The position numbers and the translations under genes were made by a program. A stretch of DNA of 12,038 bases from Clostridiales bacterium (lineage in GTDB: Bacteria > Bacillota > Clostridia > Christensenellales > Borkfalkiaceae), in the NCBI GenBank assembly GCA_003538975.1, contig DPQQ01000008.1, forward strand, positions 22,057 through 34,094. Reading direction: 5' to 3'. This document shows positions 6,249 through 12,038 of this stretch, piece after piece (within the stretch, counting starts at the first letter, position 1; each line of letters opens with the position of its first letter). Below the pieces are notes generated by a model that was not told the DNA's origin, did no database searches, and worked only from the letters and a program-made list of their open reading frames with translations.

Positions 6249-7109
6249 TTATTTTTTCTTGTTTATATAATCCGCTGCGGAAAACGCCGCAACGTTGCCT
6301 TCGCCTATGGCTTTCGCATACTGATACGGCGCGCCCGTGCAATCGCCGGCGGCAAAACACCCGGGAATATTCGTTTCCGTTTTTCTGTTTATGAAAATAT
6401 GTCCGTTTTCTGTTTTAAGACCTTTTACGAGCGAAGTCGCAGGATATGCTTTTTTAAGAATAAATATCCCGTCCGCGGATACGGCAGAATTTTTACATAT
6501 CACTTCGCCGGCTTTCATTCCGCCCGATATTTTTACGGGAATATCATTTATGATTTCGACGTTCGGCGGGAAGGTTCCGGCTTTTGCTTCTTTATACAGC
6601 GGAATAAGTTTTACCGTCTTAGCTATGCCCGATAAAAGAATTACTTCGCTTAAAAGCTCTTCGTCGTAGCATATTACGGCTACCGTTTTACCGCGGTAAA
6701 GTCCGCCGTCGCACGGAGCGCAATAACTTACTCCTCTGCCAAGAAATTCCGCTTCCCCTTCTATGCCCGGTTTTATTACGGAGCCCGTCGCTATAATAAC
6801 AGTCTTCGCTTCGAAAATTTCGCTTTCCGTCGCCAAGCCGAATTTATCGCCTAAATTATAAATTCCTATAACGTTTTTTCGGGTAACCGCAATGTTTTCC
6901 GATTCGAGCTGATCTTTAAGCGTTTTGTAAAGTTCTTCGCCGGAAACCTTTTTAAGTCCCACGAAGTTGTTTATTCTTTCCGCTTTTTTTATTTTGAGCG
7001 ACAGATCGCCGCTTCCGAAAAGAATAAAAGTTTTATTAAGATTTTTTAACGTGAGCGCGGCAGAAATGCCCGCGACTCCCGAACCTAATATAGCGGTATC
7101 GTACAACAT
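6249..7109 (-). CDS. Thioredoxin-reductase-like FAD oxidoreductase lacking NADPH motifs
   Basis: A 286-residue low-Mr thioredoxin-reductase-type flavoprotein. FAD-binding GSGVAG (9-14), the ATG motif (IIATGS, 105-110), redox-active CAPC (Cys130/Cys133) and the C-terminal FAD motif CFAAGDCTGAPYQYAKA are all present. The nucleotide-binding site is not: the position of GGGNSA reads VICYDEE (145-151), and the HRRxxxR segment that binds the NADPH phosphate is replaced by IPLYKEA (169-175). This pattern is what is known for ferredoxin-dependent flavin thioredoxin reductases (FFTR) of clostridia, so the electron donor may be ferredoxin or a flavodoxin rather than NADPH. The electron acceptor is presumably a thioredoxin or glutaredoxin-like protein encoded elsewhere. 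It lies 26 nt after ybaK and 24 nt before bioY, in the same operon. Confidence 0.85.
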   Translation of the reverse strand: MLYDTAILGSGVAGISAALTLKNLNKTFILFGSGDLSLKIKKAERINNFVGLKKVSGEELYKTLKDQLESENIAVTRKNVIGIYNLGDKFGLATESEIFEAKTVIIATGSVIKPGIEGEAEFLGRGVSYCAPCDGGLYRGKTVAVICYDEELLSEVILLSGIAKTVKLIPLYKEAKAGTFPPNVEIINDIPVKISGGMKAGEVICKNSAVSADGIFILKKAYPATSLVKGLKTENGHIFINRKTETNIPGCFAAGDCTGAPYQYAKAIGEGNVAAFSAADYINKKK

Positions 7110-7135
7110 TTTATTTATTCTTCCCCGTTAAATCG

Positions 7136-7627
7136 TTATATTTTATCGCCTTTTACGTCTTTGAGGTCGAAGTCTATTACCTTTTTAAGTTCCGAAATAT
7201 TCGTTTCGACCTGATAACCTATCTTGCCCGCACTGAAATATATAGTCTCAAAATCCTTTGCGGTGTCGTCTATAACGGTCTTAAAAGGCTTTTTCATTCC
7301 GACAGGCGAACATCCGCCATGTATATATCCGGTAAGTCCTAAAAGATCTTTCGATTTAATCATCTCAATACTCTTTTCGTTTACCGCCGAAGCCGCCTTT
7401 TTAAGATCGAGATCTTTATCCACGGGAACAAGAAAAACATAATGGTTTCTGCTGTGTCCTACCGTCACGAGCGTCTTGAAAACCCTTTCGACGGGTTCGT
7501 TAAGCGCGGCGGCTGTGTCTACTCCGCTGATCGCGCCGGACATCAGATAACAGTGCGGAGTATAAACGACCTTCTTCTGATCGAATATTCTCATTACGTT
7601 GGTTTTTTCTGTCTGCTGATTTTTCAT
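7136..7627 (-). CDS. ybaK: Cys-tRNA(Pro)/aminoacyl-tRNA deacylase, YbaK/EbsC family
   Basis: Trans-editing protein of 163 residues that removes mischarged amino acids (classically Cys from tRNA-Pro). Family marks are the N-terminal DTAAALNEPVERVFKTLV, with the conserved lysine at 51, and the glycine-loop GYIHGGCSPVGMKK that ends the substrate pocket. The ATG at 7627-7625 is preceded by AAGGAC at good spacing; Met12 is a less likely alternative start. The gene is embedded in the cofactor operon between coaX (39 nt upstream) and the flavoprotein. No prolyl-tRNA synthetase is nearby. Confidence 0.93.
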   Translation of the reverse strand: MKNQQTEKTNVMRIFDQKKVVYTPHCYLMSGAISGVDTAAALNEPVERVFKTLVTVGHSRNHYVFLVPVDKDLDLKKAASAVNEKSIEMIKSKDLLGLTGYIHGGCSPVGMKKPFKTVIDDTAKDFETIYFSAGKIGYQVETNISELKKVIDFDLKDVKGDKI

Positions 7628-7666
7628 ATGTAAGTCCTTCGCAAAAGTTAAAGTCCGGTATAAACT

Positions 7667-8452
7667 TTAATATAAAACCTTTGCGTTCAGGTCGTAAATA
7701 ATTTTAAGACCTTCGAGCGTAAGTTTTCTGTCAAAAGTCGTTATTACAGAAACTTCTTTGGCGATCACTTCGCCCATACCGCCGGTAGCTACGACTTTGA
7801 TGCCGTCCACTCCGAGTTCCGATTTAATCTTTTCTACTATCTTTTCGACAAGACCTGCAAAGCCGAAAATTATGCCTGCCTGCATATTCGTTTCGGTATC
7901 TCTCGCAATTACGGTTTTTGGCGCCTTCAATTCTATCATCGGAAGCTGCGCCGTGCCGCTTACCAAACTCTCGAGCGAAGTTTTTATCCCGGGAGCGATA
8001 ACGCCGCCGATAAACGTCGCGTCGGTAAGTATATTGAAGGTCGTTGCCGTTCCGAAGTCTATAACAACGAGCGGTTCGCCGTTTTTGCCGTATTTACGCC
8101 ATGCCGCCACGCTGTTCACTATTCTGTCCGCGCCGACTTCTTTCGGATGATCGGCTTTAACGTTAAGTCCCGTTTTTATGCCGTGTCCGACAAAAAGCGG
8201 CGTTACGTTAAAAAAGAATTCGCACATGTGTCTTATAGTGTAATTAAGCGACGGGATAACCGACGAAACTATTATTCCGTCTATATCTTTTACTGTAATC
8301 TTTTCGCTCGACAAAAGGTTTAAAAGCACCGCTCCGTATTCGTCCGCGGTACGATTAAGTCTCGACGAAACTCTGAAGCTCGCTTTTAAAGAATCTTTGT
8401 CGAATACTCCGTATTTTATATTGGTATTTCCTATATCGATCGCAAGTAACAT
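7667..8452 (-). CDS. coaX: Type III pantothenate kinase
   Basis: First committed enzyme of CoA synthesis (pantothenate to 4'-phosphopantothenate, ATP), cytoplasmic dimer. The 261-residue length fits CoaX exactly. ASKHA-fold signatures are in order: phosphate loop DIGNTN (6-11), the substrate motif GADRIVN (107-113) with catalytic Asp109, and the second phosphate motif DFGTATTFN (132-140), then GGVIAPGI. The ATG is preceded by GAGGAACAATA. The start overlaps the upstream S-component stop by one nt (TAATG), so the two are translationally coupled, which supports pantothenate as the transported substrate. Type III kinases are not feedback-inhibited by CoA, so control may lie at uptake. Confidence 0.96.
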   Translation of the reverse strand: MLLAIDIGNTNIKYGVFDKDSLKASFRVSSRLNRTADEYGAVLLNLLSSEKITVKDIDGIIVSSVIPSLNYTIRHMCEFFFNVTPLFVGHGIKTGLNVKADHPKEVGADRIVNSVAAWRKYGKNGEPLVVIDFGTATTFNILTDATFIGGVIAPGIKTSLESLVSGTAQLPMIELKAPKTVIARDTETNMQAGIIFGFAGLVEKIVEKIKSELGVDGIKVVATGGMGEVIAKEVSVITTFDRKLTLEGLKIIYDLNAKVLY

Positions 8453-9153
8453 TATTGTTCCTCTTTTTCGTTCGTTTTATCTTCGGTTAAACACTCGTTT
8501 TTATCTTCGGCCTGTTCTTCGGATTTTTCGGTGTCTTCCGCATAATCGTTTCTGCCTAACGACTTACCGACCACCTGTATTACCTTGTAAATCGCCGGAG
8601 CGAGAATTATATTAAGTAAAAATTCGAAAACAAAGTTTATTCCGACGATGCCGACGCATATTCCGTATAAAGCGGAAGTTCCGCCGTCGATAAAGCCGCT
8701 TTTTACAAGAGCGTTTTTCATCAAAAGCATGCCTAAAATAAATATGCCGGTATTCACGACGGGTACGCTCGCCGCCGAAACGACGGTTCCGAGATATTCA
8801 TGTTTTTTATGCAAAACTTTATAAACAAGCGCGCCGACGGCTCCCGCAAGAGTAGTTTTTAAAATGCAAACGAGCGTTATTACGAGCGGATTTTCGGCAA
8901 ACAGAACGTTTGTAAATCCGTCCATGCCGATAACGCCCGACAAAAGCACGACAAGTCCTACGATAAAGCCCATAAGAGCGCCGTATACCCAGCCTAAAAG
9001 TATTCCGCATAGAACGATCGGGATGAGTACGAAGTTAAGAGTTACCGCGCCGATTTTTATCGCGCTGCCGGTAAACTGAAGAATAAGCACTATCGCCGTG
9101 AGTATGGCAAAATAAGCAAGCTTTTTTGCCTTTGATAATTTTGTAGTTTCCAT
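8452..9153 (-). CDS. ECF transporter S component, probably for pantothenate
   Basis: A 233-residue integral membrane protein with about six helices (residues ~12-195) and an unusual acidic, Glu/Lys-rich cytoplasmic tail (~200-233). The first helix carries AILTA (Ala16-Ala20), the AxxxA motif for docking on EcfT. The KIGAVTLNFVLIPIVLCGIL segment is typical of the broad ECF_trnsprt family that includes PanT and FolT. The stop overlaps coaX by one nt, so pantothenate is the best-supported substrate, but the sequence alone does not fix it. The ATG has the ribosome binding site GAGGTG (9163-9158). It is the first gene of the five-gene operon driven from 9261-9289 through a ~100-nt structured leader. 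Confidence 0.88.
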   Translation of the reverse strand: METTKLSKAKKLAYFAILTAIVLILQFTGSAIKIGAVTLNFVLIPIVLCGILLGWVYGALMGFIVGLVVLLSGVIGMDGFTNVLFAENPLVITLVCILKTTLAGAVGALVYKVLHKKHEYLGTVVSAASVPVVNTGIFILGMLLMKNALVKSGFIDGGTSALYGICVGIVGINFVFEFLLNIILAPAIYKVIQVVGKSLGRNDYAEDTEKSEEQAEDKNECLTEDKTNEKEEQ

Positions 9154-9168
9154 AATTCACCTCAAAAT

Positions 9169-9214
9169 CGGATTTCATAAAGAATATCCGTTCCGGTTAC
9201 GGCTCCCGCCGACC
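9169..9214 (-). promoter_or_regulatory. Two hairpins in the leader of the ECF S component-coaX operon
   Basis: Hairpin 1: on the minus strand GGT-CGGC-GGGA-GCCG-(TA)-ACC, 7 bp with a GNRA-type loop (9214-9195). Hairpin 2: CGGAT/ATCCG (9190-9186 with 9173-9169), ending 6 nt before the GAGGTG ribosome binding site. The leader might regulate translation of the transporter; no known riboswitch class is recognised. Confidence 0.4.
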
Positions 9215-9260
9215 TGGAAAAATAAATAAAGTCGAATCCTTAAAGGTATCCGCTTTTTGT

Positions 9261-9289
9261 ATTTTAACATTATTATTGCCCGATTGCAA
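9261..9289 (-). promoter_or_regulatory. Sigma-A type promoter of the cofactor operon
   Basis: TTGCAA (9289-9284), a 17-nt spacer and TAAAAT (9266-9261) on the minus strand. Transcription would start near 9254, giving a leader of about 100 nt before the S-component ATG at 9153. Confidence 0.6.
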
Positions 9290-9464
9290 TTTTTTTAAAG
9301 AGTTTTCAGCTGTTTTTTGGGTTTTATATATTCTTTTTTCACATAAAGCTATGCGGTTATAAAACTTTTCATTCAAATTGCGGTCGGAATACCAACCTCC
9401 AAAAATAAAAATCATTTCATATCTTTTATAAAATCCGAACAAAAACAAACGATAAAACCGCAAA

Positions 9465-9494
9465 TTACGGCAAAGTAACAATTTTTTGCCGTAA
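9465..9494. repeat. 10-bp perfect dyad upstream of the Cys-rich protein gene
   Basis: TTACGGCAAA (9465-9474) and TTTGCCGTAA (9485-9494) are exact inverted repeats with a 10-nt centre. It sits at the -15 to -40 zone relative to the TATAAT at 9502, so an operator is possible; a hairpin role is also possible. Confidence 0.55.
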
Positions 9495-9501
9495 CGCTTA
9501 T

Positions 9502-9507
9502 TATAAT
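9502..9507 (+). promoter_or_regulatory. Possible -10 box for the Cys-rich protein gene
   Basis: TATAAT 65 nt before the ATG at 9572. No good -35 box is seen at 16-18 nt, so activator dependence or another sigma factor is possible. Confidence 0.35.
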
Positions 9508-9514
9508 AACGAAA

Positions 9515-9561
9515 GGTCCCGCGGCGAATCGGACGAAAAAAGCCTGCGGGCCGAAATTCGG
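9515..9561 (+). promoter_or_regulatory. Structured 5' leader with competing hairpins (candidate cis-regulatory RNA)
   Basis: Arms 9515-9525 (GGTCCCGCGGC) and 9542-9552 (GCCTGCGGGCC) pair over 10 G-C pairs with one bulged T on each side and a 16-nt A-rich loop. A second hairpin, CCGA (9551-9554) with TCGG (9558-9561), reuses the last two bases of the first stem and covers part of the GGAGG ribosome binding site (9560-9564). The two cannot be complete together, which suggests a translation switch or thermosensor. Confidence 0.5.
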
Positions 9562-9571
9562 AGGTACATAT

Positions 9572-9763
9572 ATGAATTGTTTCGGACTCGATAACAACTG
9601 TTATCTTTACTTACTCATAATTCTTCTCGTTCTCTGCGTATGCAAAAACGGCGGTATATGCGGGCTCTTCAACAACTGCTACACTCTTCCCGTGATAATC
9701 GCTCTCGTTTGCTGCTTCTGCAAAGGCGGCGGTAATCTTTTCGGCGGTTGCGGCTGCAAATAA
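9572..9763 (+). CDS. Cysteine-rich, internally duplicated small membrane protein (unrecognised family)
   Basis: A 63-residue protein with 11 cysteines (3, 10, 22, 24, 30, 36, 47, 48, 50, 60, 62) and many glycines. Two halves repeat with a 26-residue period: residues 5-28 and 31-54 share G-L-x-N-N-C-Y, then a hydrophobic run with aligned I-I and L-V, then C-x-C-K-x-G-G. The pairs include G5/G31, L6/L32, N8-N9/N34-N35, C10/C36, Y11/Y37, C22/C48, C24/C50, K25/K51 and G27-G28/G53-G54. Each half would form one membrane-spanning helix capped by NNC at one end and CxCK at the other. The start is secure: GGAGG is 7 nt upstream, and a terminator follows the stop. The gene is monocistronic. Possible roles are metal or thiol binding or an envelope/spore structural part; function unknown. 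Confidence 0.8.
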   Translation: MNCFGLDNNCYLYLLIILLVLCVCKNGGICGLFNNCYTLPVIIALVCCFCKGGGNLFGGCGCK

Positions 9764-9775
9764 GTAAAGATCAAC

Positions 9776-9820
9776 GCGAAAACTTTTACTTCTATACAAA
9801 AATACATAAAAAGTTGTCGC
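9776..9820 (+). repeat. Long imperfect hairpin in the 3' UTR of the Cys-rich gene
   Basis: GCGAaAACTTTT (9776-9787) pairs with AAAAGTTgTCGC (9809-9820), 11 bp with one mismatch and a 21-nt A-rich loop. It lies between the stop codon and the terminator; no T run follows, so it may protect the mRNA or be a separate RNA element. Confidence 0.45.
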
Positions 9821-9824
9821 ATAA

Positions 9825-9855
9825 AAAAGGCGGAGCAGTCCGCCTTTTGTTTTTT
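9825..9855 (+). terminator. Bidirectional rho-independent terminator
   Basis: AAAAGGCGGA (9825-9834), loop GCAG, TCCGCCTTTT (9839-9848), then GTTTTTT. The 10-bp stem ends the Cys-rich gene transcript; on the other strand the run TTTTTT lets it serve the convergent transporter gene stopping at 9910. Confidence 0.88.
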
Positions 9856-9909
9856 ATTTGAAAGCTATTTCCTACATATTAGGAGTTAATATTCATATCA
9901 GATACGCGG

Positions 9910-11196
9910 CTATAAAACCAAACCGAGTACCGCAAGACACGTTATAAGCGACGGGACCGAAACAGTCGCTCCGTAAACGATAAAATTTCTGAAAGAGAAT
10001 TTTATCCCGTTCTTTTTTAACAGCCCCGACCACATTATTCCCGCAAGCGCGCCGACCGGCGTAAATATTGCTCCGAGATTAGATCCTATTATCGTTGCGT
10101 AGGTTGATTTCGCCGATACCGTTACCGTCGAAAACAGTACGCTCATAGGAATATTGTTTATTAAGTTCGAACACAAAAAAGACGATATTCCGTACGAAAA
10201 TATTTCGTCGAATCCGTCTAAAAACGACTTCAGAAGTCCCGTCGCTCCGGATGACTTAAGCGACGAAACGATAACGAACATAGATAAAATAAACGGAATA
10301 AGTTCGTATGGCGCGCGTTTTATTACCGAGAGTATAAACCCCGCTCCCCGCCTTTTTACGACAAGATAAATTACCGTTATCAGAAGCTCGACAACAAATA
10401 AGCTTACGCAGATAATCCAGCTTTCGATATTTATATAGGACGAAACGGCAAGCAAGATTATGCACGATATTAAAGCGGCAAGTCCTATATACAACAAAAA
10501 CTTATCTTTTATCTCTGCTGTTTTTACGTTATCTATTTCGGCTTTTTTACACAGAGATTTCTTAAATAAAAGATACAATATCAAAAAAGATACCGTTCCG
10601 GAAGCGATCGTCGGCAAAATCATTACCGAAAAGTAGCCGAAAAACGTAAGACCGCTGCTACCGCCGATATAGATATTTGTGGGATTGCCTATTAAAAGAG
10701 CCATGCTCCAGGTGTTCGCCGCGACGAATTCCGAAAACAGATACGGCTTAGGATCTATCCCCGACCTTTTGCAGAACGCACATATAAACGGAGTAAAAGT
10801 AAGAATAATAATATCGTTAGACGTAAAAACAGTCAGTACCGAAACCGTCAGATAAAGACATAAAAAAAGCTTCTTCTGACTGTTTTTCGCCACGACAAGA
10901 ACTTTTTCGGACAAATACGAAAAGAATCCAAGTTCGTCGAGATATACCGAAAATAAAGTCATCGACAAAAACAAAGCGAGAATTTTTAACGGGTTAACCG
11001 CCGTATCCGCGGTTATTTCTTTGATAACTTCTTCTACGCTTACAATATTTAATATCAGCATAAAAGCCGCTCCGATAAGAGCGACTATCCAGTAAGAACC
11101 AAGTTTTATTTTTCCGATTTTTATTTCCGGAAAAAACAAAACCGATAAAATTATCATAACCGCGGTAACGCCCGCAATTACAAGAGACCAAGCCAT
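9910..11196 (-). CDS. ArsB/NhaD (ion transporter superfamily) permease
   Basis: A 428-residue polytopic membrane protein of the ArsB/NhaD/CitMHS-SLC13 type with about eleven helices. Two inverted-repeat hairpin motifs mark the family: FTSNDIIIL (124-132) with GNPTNIYIG (170-178) in the first half, and CSNLINNIPMSVLFS with SNLGAIFTPVGALAG in the second. Members export arsenite or exchange Na+/H+ or carboxylates. No arsR, arsC or arsA is in the neighbourhood, so arsenite is not particularly supported and the ion is undetermined. The ATG at 11196 has AAGGAC five nt upstream. It lies 61 nt after the membrane protein gene at 11258 with no terminator between, so they may be co-transcribed. It ends at the shared terminator at 9825-9855. 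Confidence 0.88.
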   Translation of the reverse strand: MAWSLVIAGVTAVMIILSVLFFPEIKIGKIKLGSYWIVALIGAAFMLILNIVSVEEVIKEITADTAVNPLKILALFLSMTLFSVYLDELGFFSYLSEKVLVVAKNSQKKLFLCLYLTVSVLTVFTSNDIIILTFTPFICAFCKRSGIDPKPYLFSEFVAANTWSMALLIGNPTNIYIGGSSGLTFFGYFSVMILPTIASGTVSFLILYLLFKKSLCKKAEIDNVKTAEIKDKFLLYIGLAALISCIILLAVSSYINIESWIICVSLFVVELLITVIYLVVKRRGAGFILSVIKRAPYELIPFILSMFVIVSSLKSSGATGLLKSFLDGFDEIFSYGISSFLCSNLINNIPMSVLFSTVTVSAKSTYATIIGSNLGAIFTPVGALAGIMWSGLLKKNGIKFSFRNFIVYGATVSVPSLITCLAVLGLVL

Positions 11197-11257
11197 TTTC
11201 AGTCCTTTTTATACATCTGTTTATATAAATTTTGGTATAATTTCAACGATACAGGTA

Positions 11258-11857
11258 CTAACTTACCACTACCAACAGTCCCGTGCGATAAACTATAACC
11301 ATAAGCGTAAACAGCATTATGACGAAGTACAGTAAAAACGCTTCGAAAAAAAGCATAACTCCGACGTTTTTTATAAGGTTGTTCCCGTACTTTTTAACGA
11401 GTTTTTTACCTGTATCCTTCATACTCTTTTTATTGAACTCTTCACCGAGATCGGAATAAAACTCGCTTTCCGTTTTATCGGGAACGTTCAAAGCAAGCCT
11501 GTGTTCTAACTTATCCATGTATCTTACTACGAGCCATATTACGATAACCGCCGAAGAAAACGGAAGAAGAAGCGGAATCAAAATTGCAAGTCCTTCCATC
11601 TCGCCGCTTAAAGCTTTCGGAACTCCTCCCCCGGAAAATCCGCCGAGAGCCAGCGCGAAAAGCGGAACGATTATAACTATCGGCAGATAAATTCCGATAA
11701 GATAAGCCTTCTTTTTTCTCCTCGGCAAATCTTCGTCAAGCTCGTTTTCGGATAATAGCGCCTTCATCTTTTTATCGAAAATTATAAACCAGACAATAAG
11801 CGCGCCGGTAGCGAGCAAAAACGTAGTATAAAGCAAAACATCGCTGAATAATTTCAT
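11258..11857 (-). CDS. Hypothetical membrane protein with four predicted helices
   Basis: Not a family I recognise. From the ATG at 11857 (MKLFSDVLLYTTFLLATGA) the protein has 199 residues. Helices lie at about 6-27, 52-73, 89-111 and 171-195, with a lysine/aspartate-rich loop (28-50) and a long charged, probably cytoplasmic, segment (112-165, rich in Lys, Glu and Asp). The frame remains open upstream to a TTG at 11917 (20 more residues beginning MPGNGEFKTTN), but that start has no ribosome binding site, whereas the ATG has a weak AGG at the right place and begins just before the first helix; I prefer the ATG. It follows the tRNA-Leu terminator and precedes the ArsB/NhaD-like gene, so it could be an accessory of that transporter. 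That is only proximity. Confidence 0.65.
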   Translation of the reverse strand: MKLFSDVLLYTTFLLATGALIVWFIIFDKKMKALLSENELDEDLPRRKKKAYLIGIYLPIVIIVPLFALALGGFSGGGVPKALSGEMEGLAILIPLLLPFSSAVIVIWLVVRYMDKLEHRLALNVPDKTESEFYSDLGEEFNKKSMKDTGKKLVKKYGNNLIKNVGVMLFFEAFLLYFVIMLFTLMVIVYRTGLLVVVS

Positions 11858-11931
11858 AAAGCCTATTTTATAAACCTTTTTTAAATTCGTAGTCTTGAAT
11901 TCGCCGTTGCCGGGCAATCATTTTAAAAATT

Positions 11932-11962
11932 AAAACGGACTCGCCGAATGCGAATCCGTTTT
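11932..11962 (-). terminator. Terminator behind tRNA-Leu
   Basis: On the minus strand the stem AAAACGGATTCGC (11962-11950), a 5-nt loop and GCGAGTCCGTTTT (11944-11932) pair with one mismatch, followed by AATTTTT. It begins directly at the tRNA CCA end. Confidence 0.7.
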
Positions 11963-12038
11963 TGGTGCCGCTGATCGGACTTGAACCGATACGACTGTTA
12001 CATCGAGGGATTTTAAGTCCCTTGCGTCTGCCTATTCC
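11963..12038 (-). tRNA. tRNA-Leu (anticodon UAA), 5' end outside the window
   Basis: Reads leftward. The 3' end is encoded CCA (11965-11963), discriminator A, acceptor strand CAGCGGC (11973-11967), T arm ATCGG-TTCAAGT-CCGAT (11990-11974), a long variable arm (12005-11991) as in class II tRNAs, and the anticodon arm AGGGA-CTTAAAA-TCCCT (12022-12006) with anticodon TAA at 12015-12013. The D arm is cut; the 5' acceptor strand is beyond the right edge. This tRNA reads UUA (and by wobble UUG) codons. Confidence 0.95.

Larger units (their letters stand above)
9154..9571. other. Divergent regulatory region between the cofactor operon and the Cys-rich protein gene
   Basis: No convincing gene. It contains, leftward, the cofactor-operon promoter and leader hairpins (9169-9214); rightward, a 10-bp dyad (9465-9494), a TATAAT box (9502-9507) and a strong leader structure (9515-9561). 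A 94-codon open frame on the minus strand (9197-9481) is discussed among rejected items. Confidence 0.6.

Noticed and set aside
6219..6669. Plus-strand open frames of 110-138 codons opposite the flavoprotein
   Set aside because: The minus-strand frame carries FAD and CAPC motifs, so these are shadows.
9197..9481. 94-codon minus-strand open frame upstream of the ECF S-component gene
   Set aside because: It is longer than expected by chance in AT-rich DNA, but its starts lack a properly spaced ribosome binding site, the product resembles nothing I know, and it contains the cofactor-operon promoter (9261-9289) and ends inside a leader hairpin.
9515..9571. Known riboswitch such as fluoride, guanidine or c-di-GMP ahead of the Cys-rich gene
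   Set aside because: I could not match the conserved core sequences of these classes; only stem pairing is evident.

Overview
The window looks like chromosomal DNA of a moderately AT-rich member of the Bacillota, most likely an uncultured Clostridia-type anaerobe. The signs are a class II (Firmicutes-type) galT, a SpoVT/AbrB-type regulator, ECF vitamin transporters without a dedicated energising module, a thioredoxin-reductase-like flavoprotein that has lost its NADPH motifs, strong GGAGG-type ribosome binding sites and TTGACA/TATAAT promoters. TGA serves as a stop codon. Most genes lie on the minus strand.

Layout. 1-1926 (minus): a THUMP-type RNA methyltransferase overlapping by 8 nt a class II galT that runs off the left edge, driven by a promoter at 1996-2024. 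2086-3937 (plus): a divergent three-gene operon (AbrB-like regulator, ABC ATPase, ABC-2 permease) with an exactly consensus promoter, 8-nt overlaps at both gene junctions, and a terminator at 3912-3937. 3838-4420: no intact gene; it holds a C-terminal remnant of a large serine recombinase and a dense cluster of hairpins. 4421-5481 (minus): a membrane-anchored alpha/beta-hydrolase preceded by an unlisted 34-residue single-helix membrane peptide. 5661-9153 (minus): a five-gene cofactor operon of an ECF S component (probably pantothenate), coaX, ybaK-type deacylase, an NADPH-motif-less thioredoxin-reductase-like flavoprotein and bioY, read from a promoter at 9261-9289 through a structured leader. 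9465-9855 (plus): a lone cysteine-rich tandemly duplicated small membrane protein with a strongly structured leader and its own terminator. 9910-11857 (minus): an ArsB/NhaD-type ion transporter and an unrecognised membrane protein. 11932-12038 (minus): a terminator and the 3' part of tRNA-Leu(UAA).

The genes form two themes. One is cofactor supply (pantothenate uptake and phosphorylation to CoA, biotin uptake, thiol redox). The other is membrane transport and envelope function (ABC exporter, ion exporter, esterase, small membrane proteins). The most unusual objects are the 63-residue protein at 9572-9763, whose two halves repeat with a 26-residue period and which has 11 cysteines, and the alternative hairpins directly upstream of it.
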